In this document: in pieces, positions 1-6,471 of the stretch
How positions within the stretch are numbered: the stretch's first letter is position 1
Layout: every line of letters begins with the position of its first letter
NCBI GenBank assembly: GCA_002392835.1
Contig: DGHX01000117.1
Span: 2,741-12,600, forward strand
Length of the DNA stretch: 9,860 nt
Origin: Prevotella sp. UBA3837
Lineage (GTDB): Bacteria > Bacteroidota > Bacteroidia > Bacteroidales > Bacteroidaceae
Reading direction: 5' to 3'
The notes under the pieces: generated by a model
What the model saw: only the letters and a program-made list of their open reading frames with translations
The model's database searches: none
Told to the model about the DNA's origin: nothing
Program-made: the position numbers and the translations under genes

Positions 1-28
1 CTTTCCACTTTAAACTTTCCACTTTTAG
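1..28. repeat. degenerate heptamer tandem repeat upstream of divIC-like gene
   Basis: Four consecutive 7-base units: two exact copies of CTTTCCA alternating with CTTTAAA and CTTTTAG. The tract ends eight bases before the ATG at 37. It begins at the window edge, so its full length is unknown. Period-7 tracts of different sequence recur at other junctions in this window (3819, 3894, 4895, 9307), which suggests a common type of element rather than chance. Confidence 0.7.
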
Positions 29-36
29 ACAGAGAT

Positions 37-399
37 ATGGAGAAGAAAGACATCATGAGCAAGAGCAAGAAGGTGCTTCGTCACCTGCTGCACGTCAACA
101 AGTACCTCATAGTGATGGTGCTGGGCGTGCTGCTGGTGGGCTTTGTGCCACAGAACAGCTGGATTGCCCACATGCAGAACAAGAGCCGCATCAGCGAGCT
201 GAAGAGCGAGATAGCCCTCTACCAGGCACAGACAAAGGCCAACCTGCAGCAGACAAGGCTGCTGCAAAGCGACCCGAAGGCACTGGAACGGGTGGCACGC
301 GAGCGCTACATGATGAAAATGGACGACGAGGACATCTTCGTGCTCAGTGACGATGAACCCCTGAACGAAAACCCCATCGGCAATGAAAGCGTTGAGTAG
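37..399 (+). CDS. DivIC/FtsB-like septum formation initiator family protein
   Basis: A small bitopic division protein of 120 residues. Visible parts in order: a basic N-terminus (residues 1-20, rich in Lys and Arg), one membrane span (about 22-38), a heptad-patterned coiled coil (about 44-75), and the family's C-terminal motif (about 79-102), with DPKALERVARERYMMK followed by an acidic stretch. In known systems FtsB/DivIC forms a complex with FtsL and FtsQ/DivIB at the division septum, with the coiled coil outside the cytoplasm. Length fits the family. Start at 37 is taken as the longest; the ATG at 55 (residue 7) is an equally plausible start because it has the purine-rich GAGAAGAAAG just upstream. 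The 3' end overlaps the next gene by 17 bases. The family call is firm; which of FtsB or DivIC it corresponds to cannot be decided here. Confidence 0.85.
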   Translation: MEKKDIMSKSKKVLRHLLHVNKYLIVMVLGVLLVGFVPQNSWIAHMQNKSRISELKSEIALYQAQTKANLQQTRLLQSDPKALERVARERYMMKMDDEDIFVLSDDEPLNENPIGNESVE

Positions 400-784
400 G
401 CTGCAGAGCATCGTCTTCGCCGCTGGCGCACTCCTCATGCTGGCAGGTGCCATCATGGGCATGATGGCACCGCAGGTGGCACCGTGGATATTCGCCATAG
501 GGGCACTGGCATACACCGCCATGCAGTTCTGCCAACGCTACCAGGGCGACAACATCACCATACGGCGCCTGAGCCGCATCATGCTCCTGAGCGACGTCCT
601 CCTCATCGGCGTGGCGGCAATGATGTTTGCCGACTATCGCAACCCCTTCCAGCTGGAGTACCTCACATGGCTGCGCTACATACACAACAACTGGGTGGTG
701 GTCTTACTCCTCACGGCCATTATTCAGCTCTACACCGTGTACAGAATCGACGCCGAACTGCGAAAAGAGGCAAAAAAACCCTAA
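383..784 (+). CDS. small four-helix inner-membrane protein, function unknown
   Basis: A 133-residue hydrophobic protein with about four predicted membrane spans (roughly residues 8-28, 33-49, 66-85 and 103-121), short polar loops and a charged C-terminal tail (AELRKEAKKP). No catalytic motif is visible. The start at 383 lies inside the end of the DivIC-like gene (17-base overlap), so the two are probably translated together. From the context I infer an envelope or cell-division accessory role, but nothing in the sequence proves this. It ends at 784, before an AT-rich gap that carries the next promoter. Confidence 0.75.
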   Translation: MKALSRLQSIVFAAGALLMLAGAIMGMMAPQVAPWIFAIGALAYTAMQFCQRYQGDNITIRRLSRIMLLSDVLLIGVAAMMFADYRNPFQLEYLTWLRYIHNNWVVVLLLTAIIQLYTVYRIDAELRKEAKKP

Positions 785-843
785 AAGGCACTTATAATTG
801 TTTAAATTGCGCAAAATTATTTTCCCACTTCAATATATCGTTG

Positions 844-851
844 TACATTTG
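844..851 (+). promoter_or_regulatory. Bacteroidetes-type -7 box (TACATTTG) for the lipoprotein-pyrC-plsC block
   Basis: TACATTTG matches the Bacteroidetes primary sigma factor -7 consensus TAnnTTTG exactly. It lies in the AT-rich gap 785-871, the only substantial non-coding gap upstream of the long plus-strand gene block. Only T-rich bases (about 820-823), not a clear TTTG, stand at the expected -33 position. Transcription would start near 857, leaving a leader of about 15 nt before the ATG at 872. Confidence 0.7.
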
Positions 852-871
852 CACGGAAAAGCAAACGAACA

Positions 872-1651
872 ATGATGTCTATGAACAAATATCTGTACTC
901 ACTCGTCGTGCTCACAGTCCTCACTGCCTGTGCCGACCAGTACGTGGAATCGTATAACATACAAGGCTCGTCGGCCGTCTCGGTCCTCGACGGCAGCAAG
1001 CTCTACCTGAAGGTGCTCACCGACGGGGAGCTGCGCAACATCGACTCCTGCGAGGTGGTACACGGAGGCTTCGGCTTCACCGGAAAGCTCGACACAACGC
1101 GCATTGCCATGCTTACCGTGGGCGAGGGCGGCATGCCGCTCATCATGGAGAAGGGCGACATCAAGGTGACCATCGACCGCACCGGCCACCGCGTCAGCGG
1201 CACACCCATGAACGACCAGCTGTACGACTTCCTCGACAAGCACCTGCAGTTAGAGAACCAGCAGGGCGAGCTGGGCCACCGCGAGGCACAGCTCATACTC
1301 GACGGCAAGGACGAGCAGACCATCGCCGAGACGCTGACCGCCGAGCACCAGCGGCTGCTGCAGCAGCTGGACAGTCTGGAGACTACCTTCATACTGCAGA
1401 ACCTGGACAACGTGCTGGGGCCCTGCGCCTTCCAGATGATGACCGCCAGCTACCGCTACCCCGTGCTCACACCACAGATAGAGGAAATCATGGGCAAGGC
1501 CACAGAGAAGTTCAAGGCCGATCCCTACGTCCATGAATACTACAAGAACGCCAAGGACATACTGGCGCGCATGAGGGGTGAGGGCACCGACGACCCCGCC
1601 CCGCAGCCAGCCGCAGCAGTACCGCTGCCCAACGACAGCACTCAACGATAA
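872..1651 (+). CDS. DUF4369 domain lipoprotein
   Basis: A 259-residue envelope lipoprotein. A type II signal peptide with hydrophobic core LVVLTVLTAC places the lipidated Cys at residue 20. Residues about 24-112 match the DUF4369 pattern typical of Bacteroidetes: a short beta-rich domain with a segment like MPLIMEKGDIKVTID (88-102). Residues about 117-235 are largely helical and charged, and the tail 240-259 is a Pro/Ala-rich disordered end. In many Bacteroidetes DUF4369 precedes a thioredoxin-like domain; no CxxC motif or thioredoxin fold is visible here, so this is a domain-only form. Three closely spaced ATGs (872, 875, 881) could start it; 881 gives the most compact signal peptide (MNKYLYS). 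Function is unknown. It is the first gene after the promoter at 844 and lies 23 bases before pyrC. Confidence 0.8.
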   Translation: MMSMNKYLYSLVVLTVLTACADQYVESYNIQGSSAVSVLDGSKLYLKVLTDGELRNIDSCEVVHGGFGFTGKLDTTRIAMLTVGEGGMPLIMEKGDIKVTIDRTGHRVSGTPMNDQLYDFLDKHLQLENQQGELGHREAQLILDGKDEQTIAETLTAEHQRLLQQLDSLETTFILQNLDNVLGPCAFQMMTASYRYPVLTPQIEEIMGKATEKFKADPYVHEYYKNAKDILARMRGEGTDDPAPQPAAAVPLPNDSTQR

Positions 1652-1674
1652 CACACTCCCACACACACAGAAGT

Positions 1675-3024
1675 ATGACATCTATTATTATAAAAGGAGG
1701 AACAATAGTCAACGAGGGCCACGCCTTCGTTGGCTCTGTTTTGATAGAAGACCAGCAGATAGCGCGCATCGTGCCTGAGACGGAGGCCGACGGGCTGGAC
1801 ACCACCGCAGCACAACAGGTCATCGACGCCACGGGCTGCTACGTCCTGCCCGGCGTCATCGACGACCATGTGCACTTCCGCCAGCCGGGACTCACCGACA
1901 AGGCCGACATCGACAGCGAGAGCCGGGCAGCAGCGGCAGGAGGCGTCACCACCTACTTCGACATGCCCAACACCGTGCCCGCCACCACCACTCTGCAGGC
2001 CCTTGACGCCAAGCAAGAAATGGCAGCACAGGCCAGCCACGTCAACTACGCCTTCTTCCTGGGTGCCACCAGCGACAATGCCGACCTCATCGCCCAGGCT
2101 CCCCGCCACCGCATACCGGGCATCAAGCTCTTCATGGGCTCGTCGACCGGCAATATGCTCGTCGACGGCGACGAGGCACTGCACCGCATCTTCAGCGCTG
2201 CACACGACGCCGACCTGCCGCTGATGACGCACTGCGAGGACACCGCCATCATCAACCGGAACATGGCCGACTTCCAGCAGCGCTACGGCAGCGACCCAGA
2301 CGTGTGGTGCCACCAGCTCATACGCAGCGAGGAGGCCTGTCTCAGGTCCACGCTGAAGGCCATAGAGCTGGCCATGGAACACCGGACGCAACTGCACATA
2401 GCACACATCAGCACCAAGGCAGAGCTGGAGATGATACCTGCTGATTGCCTGCACGTCATCACCGCCGAGGCCACCGTGGGGCACCTGCTCTTCTCCACCG
2501 TCGACTACCAGCGGCTGGGCTCGCGCATAAAAGTGAACCCCGCCATCAAGAGCGTCATCGACCAGGAGGCCCTGCGCCAGGGGCTCACCGACGGACGCAT
2601 CAGTGTCGTTGCCACCGACCATGCCCCACACCTGCTCAGCCAGAAGGAAGGAGGGTGCGCCAAGGCCGCCAGCGGCATGCCCATGCTCCAGTTCTCACTC
2701 GTGGCCATGCTCAGCCTCGTCGACGAGGGCGTGCTCACCATAGAGCGCATGGTCGAGCTCATGGCCCATAACCCCGCACGCATCTTCCAGGTGCAGCGGC
2801 GCGGATTCCTGCGCCCAGGCTACCAGGCCGACATCGCCATCGTACGTCGCGGCACGCCATGGACAGTGACTCCCGACTGCATAGAGAGCAAGTGCCGGTG
2901 GAGCCCACTGGAAGGGCAGCAATTCCTGTGGCACGTTGAAAAGACGCTCTGCAACGGACATCTGGTCTACGACCAGGGCCGCGTGGACAACAGTTACATC
3001 GCTCAGCCCGTCATGTTCCGATGA
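1675..3024 (+). CDS. pyrC: dihydroorotase
   Basis: Catalyses reversible cyclisation of N-carbamoyl-L-aspartate to dihydroorotate, the third step of pyrimidine synthesis, in the cytoplasm. The 449-residue length fits the longer, Bacillus/CAD-like type better than the ~348-residue E. coli type. Amidohydrolase metal-site motifs are complete: DHVHFRQPG with His65 and His67, GIKLFMGSS with Lys151 (the carbamylated Lys position), THCED with His186, HIAHIST with His244, and ATDHAPH with catalytic Asp315. Substrate-side motifs FDMPNT (95-100) and KVNPAIK (286-292) are also present. The start at 1675 gives the usual N-terminal strand (IIIKGGTIV). It follows the lipoprotein gene by 23 bases, and its stop overlaps the next start (ATGA). 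I see no missing residue, so it should be active. Confidence 0.95.
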   Translation: MTSIIIKGGTIVNEGHAFVGSVLIEDQQIARIVPETEADGLDTTAAQQVIDATGCYVLPGVIDDHVHFRQPGLTDKADIDSESRAAAAGGVTTYFDMPNTVPATTTLQALDAKQEMAAQASHVNYAFFLGATSDNADLIAQAPRHRIPGIKLFMGSSTGNMLVDGDEALHRIFSAAHDADLPLMTHCEDTAIINRNMADFQQRYGSDPDVWCHQLIRSEEACLRSTLKAIELAMEHRTQLHIAHISTKAELEMIPADCLHVITAEATVGHLLFSTVDYQRLGSRIKVNPAIKSVIDQEALRQGLTDGRISVVATDHAPHLLSQKEGGCAKAASGMPMLQFSLVAMLSLVDEGVLTIERMVELMAHNPARIFQVQRRGFLRPGYQADIAIVRRGTPWTVTPDCIESKCRWSPLEGQQFLWHVEKTLCNGHLVYDQGRVDNSYIAQPVMFR

Positions 3025-3827
3025 TTCTGCACTACGACATAGCCGACGTAGCGTCCTACATCAACTGGACATACTTCTACTTCGCCTGGCAGCTGAAGGA
3101 CCCCGACGAACAGCAACGGCTGCGTGCCGAGGCCGAGCGACTGCTCGCCGACTGCGAGGGCACCTACCACACCCACGCCATCGTGGAGCTGGCCGATGCC
3201 TACAGTGACGGCGACGACATCGTGGTGAGCAGCACCGCATGGCAAGGCCCGCGCCGACTGCCTTTCCTGCGCCAGCAGCAGGCAGACAGCGACCACCTCT
3301 GCCTGGCCGACTTCATAGCCCCTGAGGGCTACGGCTCACCCATAGGCAACCGCCTGGCCCTCTTCGCCACCAGCACCGACGGCGCCATGGCCACCGACTT
3401 CGACGCCGACCCCTACCGCAAGCTCATGGCCCAGCTGCTGGCCGACCGGCTGGCCGAGGCCACCGCCGAGCGGCTGCACCAGCAGGTGCGACGGCAAATC
3501 TGGGGCTACGCCCCCGGCGAGCAGCTCACCATAGCCGAGCTGCACCGCGAGCAATTCCAGGGCATACGCCCCGCCGTGGGCTACCCCTCGCTGCCCGATG
3601 CCAGCATGAACTTCCTGCTCGACGAGCTGCTGCACCTCAGCCAGATAGGCATCAACCTCACCGAGAGCGGAGCCATGCGCCCCCACGCCAGCGTCAGCGG
3701 CCTCATGCTCGCCCACCCCGCGGCCCGCTATTTCAGCATAGGCCCCATAGGGGCCGACCAGCTCGCCGACTACGCCCGCCGTCGCGGTCTCACTCTCGCC
3801 GACGCCCGACGGTTCCTCAATGTATAA
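3021..3827 (+). CDS. stand-alone methionine synthase (MetH-type) activation domain protein
   Basis: The whole 268-residue protein aligns with the C-terminal AdoMet-binding reactivation domain of cobalamin-dependent methionine synthase, which re-methylates oxidised cob(II)alamin using AdoMet and an electron donor. By recalled comparison with E. coli MetH: YINWTYFYFAWQL (13-25) aligns with the domain start, LADFIAP (95-101), ADRLAEATAE (141-150), WGYAPGEQLT (161-170), GIRPAVGYP (181-189), LTESGAMRPHASVSG (213-227) and ARYFSIGPIGADQ (235-247). AdoMet contacts Glu1097, Arg1134, Ala1136, Tyr1139 and Tyr1189 are kept as Glu146, Arg183, Ala185, Tyr188 and Tyr237; Asp946 is replaced by Asn15. No homocysteine, folate or cobalamin domain is present or adjacent, so the partner modules must be elsewhere in the genome. 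The ATGA overlap with pyrC implies translational coupling. Its stop codon lies inside a heptamer repeat. Confidence 0.85.
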   Translation: MILHYDIADVASYINWTYFYFAWQLKDPDEQQRLRAEAERLLADCEGTYHTHAIVELADAYSDGDDIVVSSTAWQGPRRLPFLRQQQADSDHLCLADFIAPEGYGSPIGNRLALFATSTDGAMATDFDADPYRKLMAQLLADRLAEATAERLHQQVRRQIWGYAPGEQLTIAELHREQFQGIRPAVGYPSLPDASMNFLLDELLHLSQIGINLTESGAMRPHASVSGLMLAHPAARYFSIGPIGADQLADYARRRGLTLADARRFLNV

Positions 3828-3839
3828 TGCATAATTGCC
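3819..3839. repeat. degenerate heptamer tandem repeat overlapping the MetH-domain stop codon
   Basis: Three adjacent 7-base units, AATGTAT, then AATGCAT, then AATTGCC. The TAA stop of the activation-domain gene (3825-3827) lies in the tract, so the repeat supplies the last codons of that gene. The last two units closely resemble those at 4909-4922 (AAAGCAT, then AATTACC), showing that the same kind of element occurs at two separate junctions. Confidence 0.65.
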
Positions 3840-3893
3840 CTGCGGCAGCCGCTCGACCATGGGCCGCTTGCTACCATCTGGGCACTATCTATT

Positions 3894-3921
3894 CACCACT
3901 CACCATACACCACTCACCGCC
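3894..3921. repeat. degenerate heptamer tandem repeat abutting the phosphoesterase start
   Basis: Four adjacent 7-base units of the form CACCNNN: CACCACT occurs twice, alternating with CACCATA and CACCGCC. The last unit ends at 3921, directly against the ATG at 3922. It lies in the 94-base gap between the activation-domain gene and the phosphoesterase gene, and forms the immediate leader of the latter. It differs in sequence but not in period from the tracts at 1, 3819, 4895 and 9307. Confidence 0.7.
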
Positions 3922-4893
3922 ATGCCCCTCCTCTCGTTCATACTCCTCGCTCCCGACACCTACGTGTACATCACGTGGGGCGTGCTCCTCGTGCTTTCCC
4001 TGGCCCTGAAGCTGCTCTGGCGCCACTGCCGCCGCTGGCTGCGCCGGACGCTGCTGGTGCTGCTCCTCTGCTGCTGGCATGTCTTCCTCTGGGGCACGTA
4101 CGTGGGCTTCGGCCGCTTAGAGGTGGTGCACATAGAGTACGCCAGCGCCGACCTGCCCCCCGCCTTCGACGGCTACCGCATCGTCCACTTCAGCGATGCC
4201 CACGTGGGCACCTACAGCGGCCGCCGACAGCAAATCCTGCGCCGGGCCGTCGACAGCATCAACGCCCAGCATGCCGACCTCGTGGTGTTCACCGGCGACC
4301 TGCAGAACCGCGAGCCGCAGGAAGTGCTCCAGCACCAGGACCTGCTCGCCACCATCAAGGGGCGCGACGGTGTCTGCTCCGTGCTGGGCAACCACGACTA
4401 CCCCATGTACATACAAGCCAGCGAGTACACCAAGCGGCTGAACCGCTCGCTCATAGAGACCTACCAGCGCGAGATGGGGTGGCGGGTGCTGACCAACAAC
4501 CACATCACCATCAGCCGCGACTCCGCCCACATCGTCATCGCCGGCATGGAGAACGACGGCACCGGACGATTCCCTCAGTTAGGCAATGTCGTTAACGCCC
4601 TCCACGGCGTCACGCCGCGCGATTTCGTCGTCATGCTCGAACACGACCCCACGGCCTGGCGACGGAAGATCCTGCCCGAATGTCACGCCCAGCTCACACT
4701 CAGCGGACACTCCCACGGCGGACAGTTCTCACTCTTCGGCCTCACCCCCGCAGCATTCCTCTACCGCGAGCACACCGGCATGTACCGCTCCGGCCAACGT
4801 GCCCTCTACGTGTCGCGGGGCCTGGGCGGCGTCGTTCCATTCCGCTTTGGAGCCACTCCCGAAATCACCGTCATCACGCTGAGAAGCAAATAA
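3922..4893 (+). CDS. membrane-anchored metallophosphoesterase (calcineurin-like)
   Basis: A 323-residue protein with two N-terminal hydrophobic segments (about 13-33 and 42-60) followed by a calcineurin-type dinuclear metallophosphoesterase domain (about 84-320). All blocks are visible: SDAH (Asp92, His94), TGDLQNR (Asp126), GNHDYP (Asn157, His158), LEHDP (His241) and GHSHGGQ (263-265). The motif set and membrane anchor are like the YaeI/YkuE group, some of which act on UDP-diacylglucosamine or other lipid phosphates; the substrate here is unknown. The reading frame is open back to an ATG at 3835, but residues added by that start are not hydrophobic and would include the period-7 repeat, so 3922, which gives a proper signal anchor, is preferred. 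The adjacent acyltransferase suggests a phospholipid-related role (inference). Confidence 0.85.
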   Translation: MPLLSFILLAPDTYVYITWGVLLVLSLALKLLWRHCRRWLRRTLLVLLLCCWHVFLWGTYVGFGRLEVVHIEYASADLPPAFDGYRIVHFSDAHVGTYSGRRQQILRRAVDSINAQHADLVVFTGDLQNREPQEVLQHQDLLATIKGRDGVCSVLGNHDYPMYIQASEYTKRLNRSLIETYQREMGWRVLTNNHITISRDSAHIVIAGMENDGTGRFPQLGNVVNALHGVTPRDFVVMLEHDPTAWRRKILPECHAQLTLSGHSHGGQFSLFGLTPAAFLYREHTGMYRSGQRALYVSRGLGGVVPFRFGATPEITVITLRSK

Positions 4894-4894
4894 T

Positions 4895-4922
4895 AATCCA
4901 TCATGCTTAAAGCATAATTACC
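4895..4922. repeat. degenerate heptamer tandem repeat abutting the plsC start
   Basis: Four 7-base units fill the gap between the phosphoesterase stop (4893) and the plsC ATG (4923): AATCCAT, CATGCTT, AAAGCAT and AATTACC in order. They are less alike than the units of other tracts, but keep the period and repeat the pattern seen at 3819-3839. A short palindrome (GCTTAAAGC) lies in the middle. Confidence 0.5.
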
Positions 4923-5681
4923 ATGCGCTATCTATACCGAATCTATCAACTATGCATCGCACTGCCCCTGGGCATCGTCGTCACCATCATCACCGCCCTG
5001 ACCGTCGTCATCGGCTGCAGCCTGGGCGGCGGACATTTCTGGGGCTATTACCCCGGCCACCTGTGGTCACGCATCATACTGTGGCTGCTCCTCATACCCG
5101 TCAAGACTGAGGGGCGTGAGCACCTGGAAAAGAACCAGTCGTACGTCTTTGTGGCCAACCACCAGGGCGCCTTCGACATCTTCCTCATCTACGGCTACCT
5201 GGGCCGCAATTTCAAGTGGATGATGAAGCAGTCGCTGCGCAAGCTGCCCTTCGTGGGATGGGCATGCGAGAAGTCACGCCAGATATTCGTCGACAAGCGT
5301 GGTGCCAGCCGCATCAAGAAAACCTACGATGACGCCCGGCGCACCCTGCAGGGCGGCACCAGCGTCACCGTGTTTCCCGAAGGCTCACGCACCTTCACCG
5401 GTCACATGGGCTCGTTCAAGAAGGGAGCCTTCGCCCTGGCCGACGAGCTGCAGCTGCCCGTAGTGCCCCTCACCATCAACGGCTCGTTCAACATCATGCC
5501 GCGCATGCGCGACGGACACTTCGTCTGCTGGCACCCCCTCACGCTCACCATCCACCAGCCCATCTACCCCGTGGGACAAGGCCCCGACAACGTACAGGCC
5601 ACCATGGCGCAGGCCTACGACACCGTCATGTCGGCCCTCGTACCCGAATACCAGGGCTACGTAGAGAACCCCGACCAGTAG
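4923..5681 (+). CDS. plsC: 1-acyl-sn-glycerol-3-phosphate acyltransferase (PlsC family)
   Basis: Transfers a fatty acyl group to lysophosphatidic acid to make phosphatidic acid, at the cytoplasmic face of the inner membrane. The 252-residue length fits the family. A hydrophobic N-terminal region (about 8-35) precedes the acyltransferase motifs: motif I NHQGAFD with catalytic His80 and Asp85, a basic region KRGASR (125-130), motif III FPEGSRTF (151-158), FKKGAF (165-170) and motif IV VPLTINGS (181-188). It is the last gene of the plus-strand block and is followed within 20 bases by a strong hairpin. Exact acceptor (lysophosphatidic acid or another lyso-lipid such as an ornithine lipid) cannot be proved from sequence, but PlsC is the best call. 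Confidence 0.88.
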   Translation: MRYLYRIYQLCIALPLGIVVTIITALTVVIGCSLGGGHFWGYYPGHLWSRIILWLLLIPVKTEGREHLEKNQSYVFVANHQGAFDIFLIYGYLGRNFKWMMKQSLRKLPFVGWACEKSRQIFVDKRGASRIKKTYDDARRTLQGGTSVTVFPEGSRTFTGHMGSFKKGAFALADELQLPVVPLTINGSFNIMPRMRDGHFVCWHPLTLTIHQPIYPVGQGPDNVQATMAQAYDTVMSALVPEYQGYVENPDQ

Positions 5682-5700
5682 TGCCGCCCCGTGATGAAAC

Positions 5701-5756
5701 GGCGGCTCCGCTTGGAAAAACGCAGCCTGCGTTTTTCCAAGCGGAGCCGCCATTTT
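5701..5756 (+). terminator. long perfect hairpin plus T-run, terminator after plsC
   Basis: Bases 5701-5725 are the exact reverse complement of 5727-5751, giving a stem of about 24 bp around a three-base loop (GCC), followed by ATTTTCTG. Placed 20 bases after the plsC stop, it fits a rho-independent terminator. The stem is far longer than most terminators need, and on the opposite strand it would also block read-through from the convergent ribE transcript. Confidence 0.75.
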
Positions 5757-5777
5757 CTGTACAGCCTACATAAAACG

Positions 5778-5825
5778 CTCCCAGCTAACTGCCTCCACGA
5801 GGAAAGGGAGGTGGTTAGCTGGGAG
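5778..5825. terminator. second hairpin, probably bidirectional terminator, mainly for ribE
   Basis: The 12-bp arm 5778-5789 pairs with 5814-5825; two G.U pairs and a further 5-bp arm (5792-5796 with 5807-5811) extend the stem to 19 pairs around a 10-base loop. Read on the minus strand it lies 19 bases after the ribE stop and is followed by GTTTTA, fitting termination of ribE. On the plus strand it is followed by TTATTATATTATT, so it could act in both directions. Confidence 0.7.
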
Positions 5826-5844
5826 TTATTATATTATTAATGAG

Positions 5845-6444
5845 TCAAAGCTGACTGAGTCGCGCGATGTACTTGCCGAGGATGTCGAACTCGATGTTGA
5901 CGGTGGTGCCCACCTCTATGTCCTGAAAGTTGGTGTGCTGCATGGTGTAGGGGATGATGGCCACCTGGAAGGAGTGGGCGGTGGGGTTACAGACGGTGAG
6001 CGACACGCCGTTGACGGTGACGGAGCCCTTGTCGACGGTGAAGTATCCGTGCCGGGCCATCTCGCGGTCCTCGGGGTAGTCGAAGGTGAAGTAGGTACTG
6101 CCGCCGGCATCGGCCTTTGCAGTGCAAACCGCCGTCTGGTCGACATGGCCCTGGACGATGTGGCCGTCGAGCCGGCCGTTCATGAGCATCGACCGCTCGA
6201 CGTTCACCTTGTCGCCCACACGGAGCAGACCCAGGTTCGAACGCAGCAGCGTCTCCTTCATGGCCGTCACCACATAGCGGTCGCCGTCGATGCTGACCAC
6301 GGTGAGGCACACGCCGTTATGAGCCACACTCTGGTCGATGGTGAGCTCGCCCGTAAAGGAACAGGTGAGCGTAAAGTCAATGTTTTCCCTGTCGTGACGG
6401 ATGGCCACAACGGTGGCAAACTCCTCAATGATACCTGAGAACAT
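5845..6444 (-). CDS. ribE: riboflavin synthase, alpha subunit
   Basis: Dismutates two 6,7-dimethyl-8-ribityllumazine molecules to riboflavin plus a pyrimidinedione in the cytoplasm. The 199-residue length and internal duplication are typical: MFSGIIEE at the N-terminus, AHNGVCLTV (41-49) in the first lumazine-binding half, GHIVQGHVD (94-102) joining the halves, and DKGSVTVNGVSLTV (138-151) in the second half, ending with NIEFDILGKYIARL. The start at 6444 is fixed by the conserved N-terminus; AAGAAG precedes it directly. It is convergent with plsC. Its promoter is not obvious: the nearest good -7 box (6717-6724) lies upstream of a structured RNA with a U8 end, so ribE is either transcribed by read-through or from a promoter I cannot recognise. 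Confidence 0.93.
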   Translation of the reverse strand: MFSGIIEEFATVVAIRHDRENIDFTLTCSFTGELTIDQSVAHNGVCLTVVSIDGDRYVVTAMKETLLRSNLGLLRVGDKVNVERSMLMNGRLDGHIVQGHVDQTAVCTAKADAGGSTYFTFDYPEDREMARHGYFTVDKGSVTVNGVSLTVCNPTAHSFQVAIIPYTMQHTNFQDIEVGTTVNIEFDILGKYIARLSQL

Positions 6445-6471
6445 CTTCTTGATTTGCTGTTTAGAGTTTAT

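Noticed and set aside
794..820. AT-rich inverted repeat (ATAATT/AATTAT) around TTGCGCAA downstream of the small membrane protein gene
   Set aside because: Too short and too weak to be a terminator, with no GC stem; possibly a protein site near the 844 promoter but not supportable.
1642..2631. Long minus-strand open frame opposite pyrC, and similar long frames opposite ribE, plsC and the SGNH gene
   Set aside because: These are shadows of GC-rich codon use; peptides are low-complexity (Val/Gly/His-rich) and match no family, while the opposite strand encodes clear enzymes.
3835..3921. Upstream ATG extending the phosphoesterase by 29 residues
   Set aside because: The extension is not signal-like and is coded by junction sequence with CACC heptamers; the ATG at 3922 gives a normal membrane anchor.
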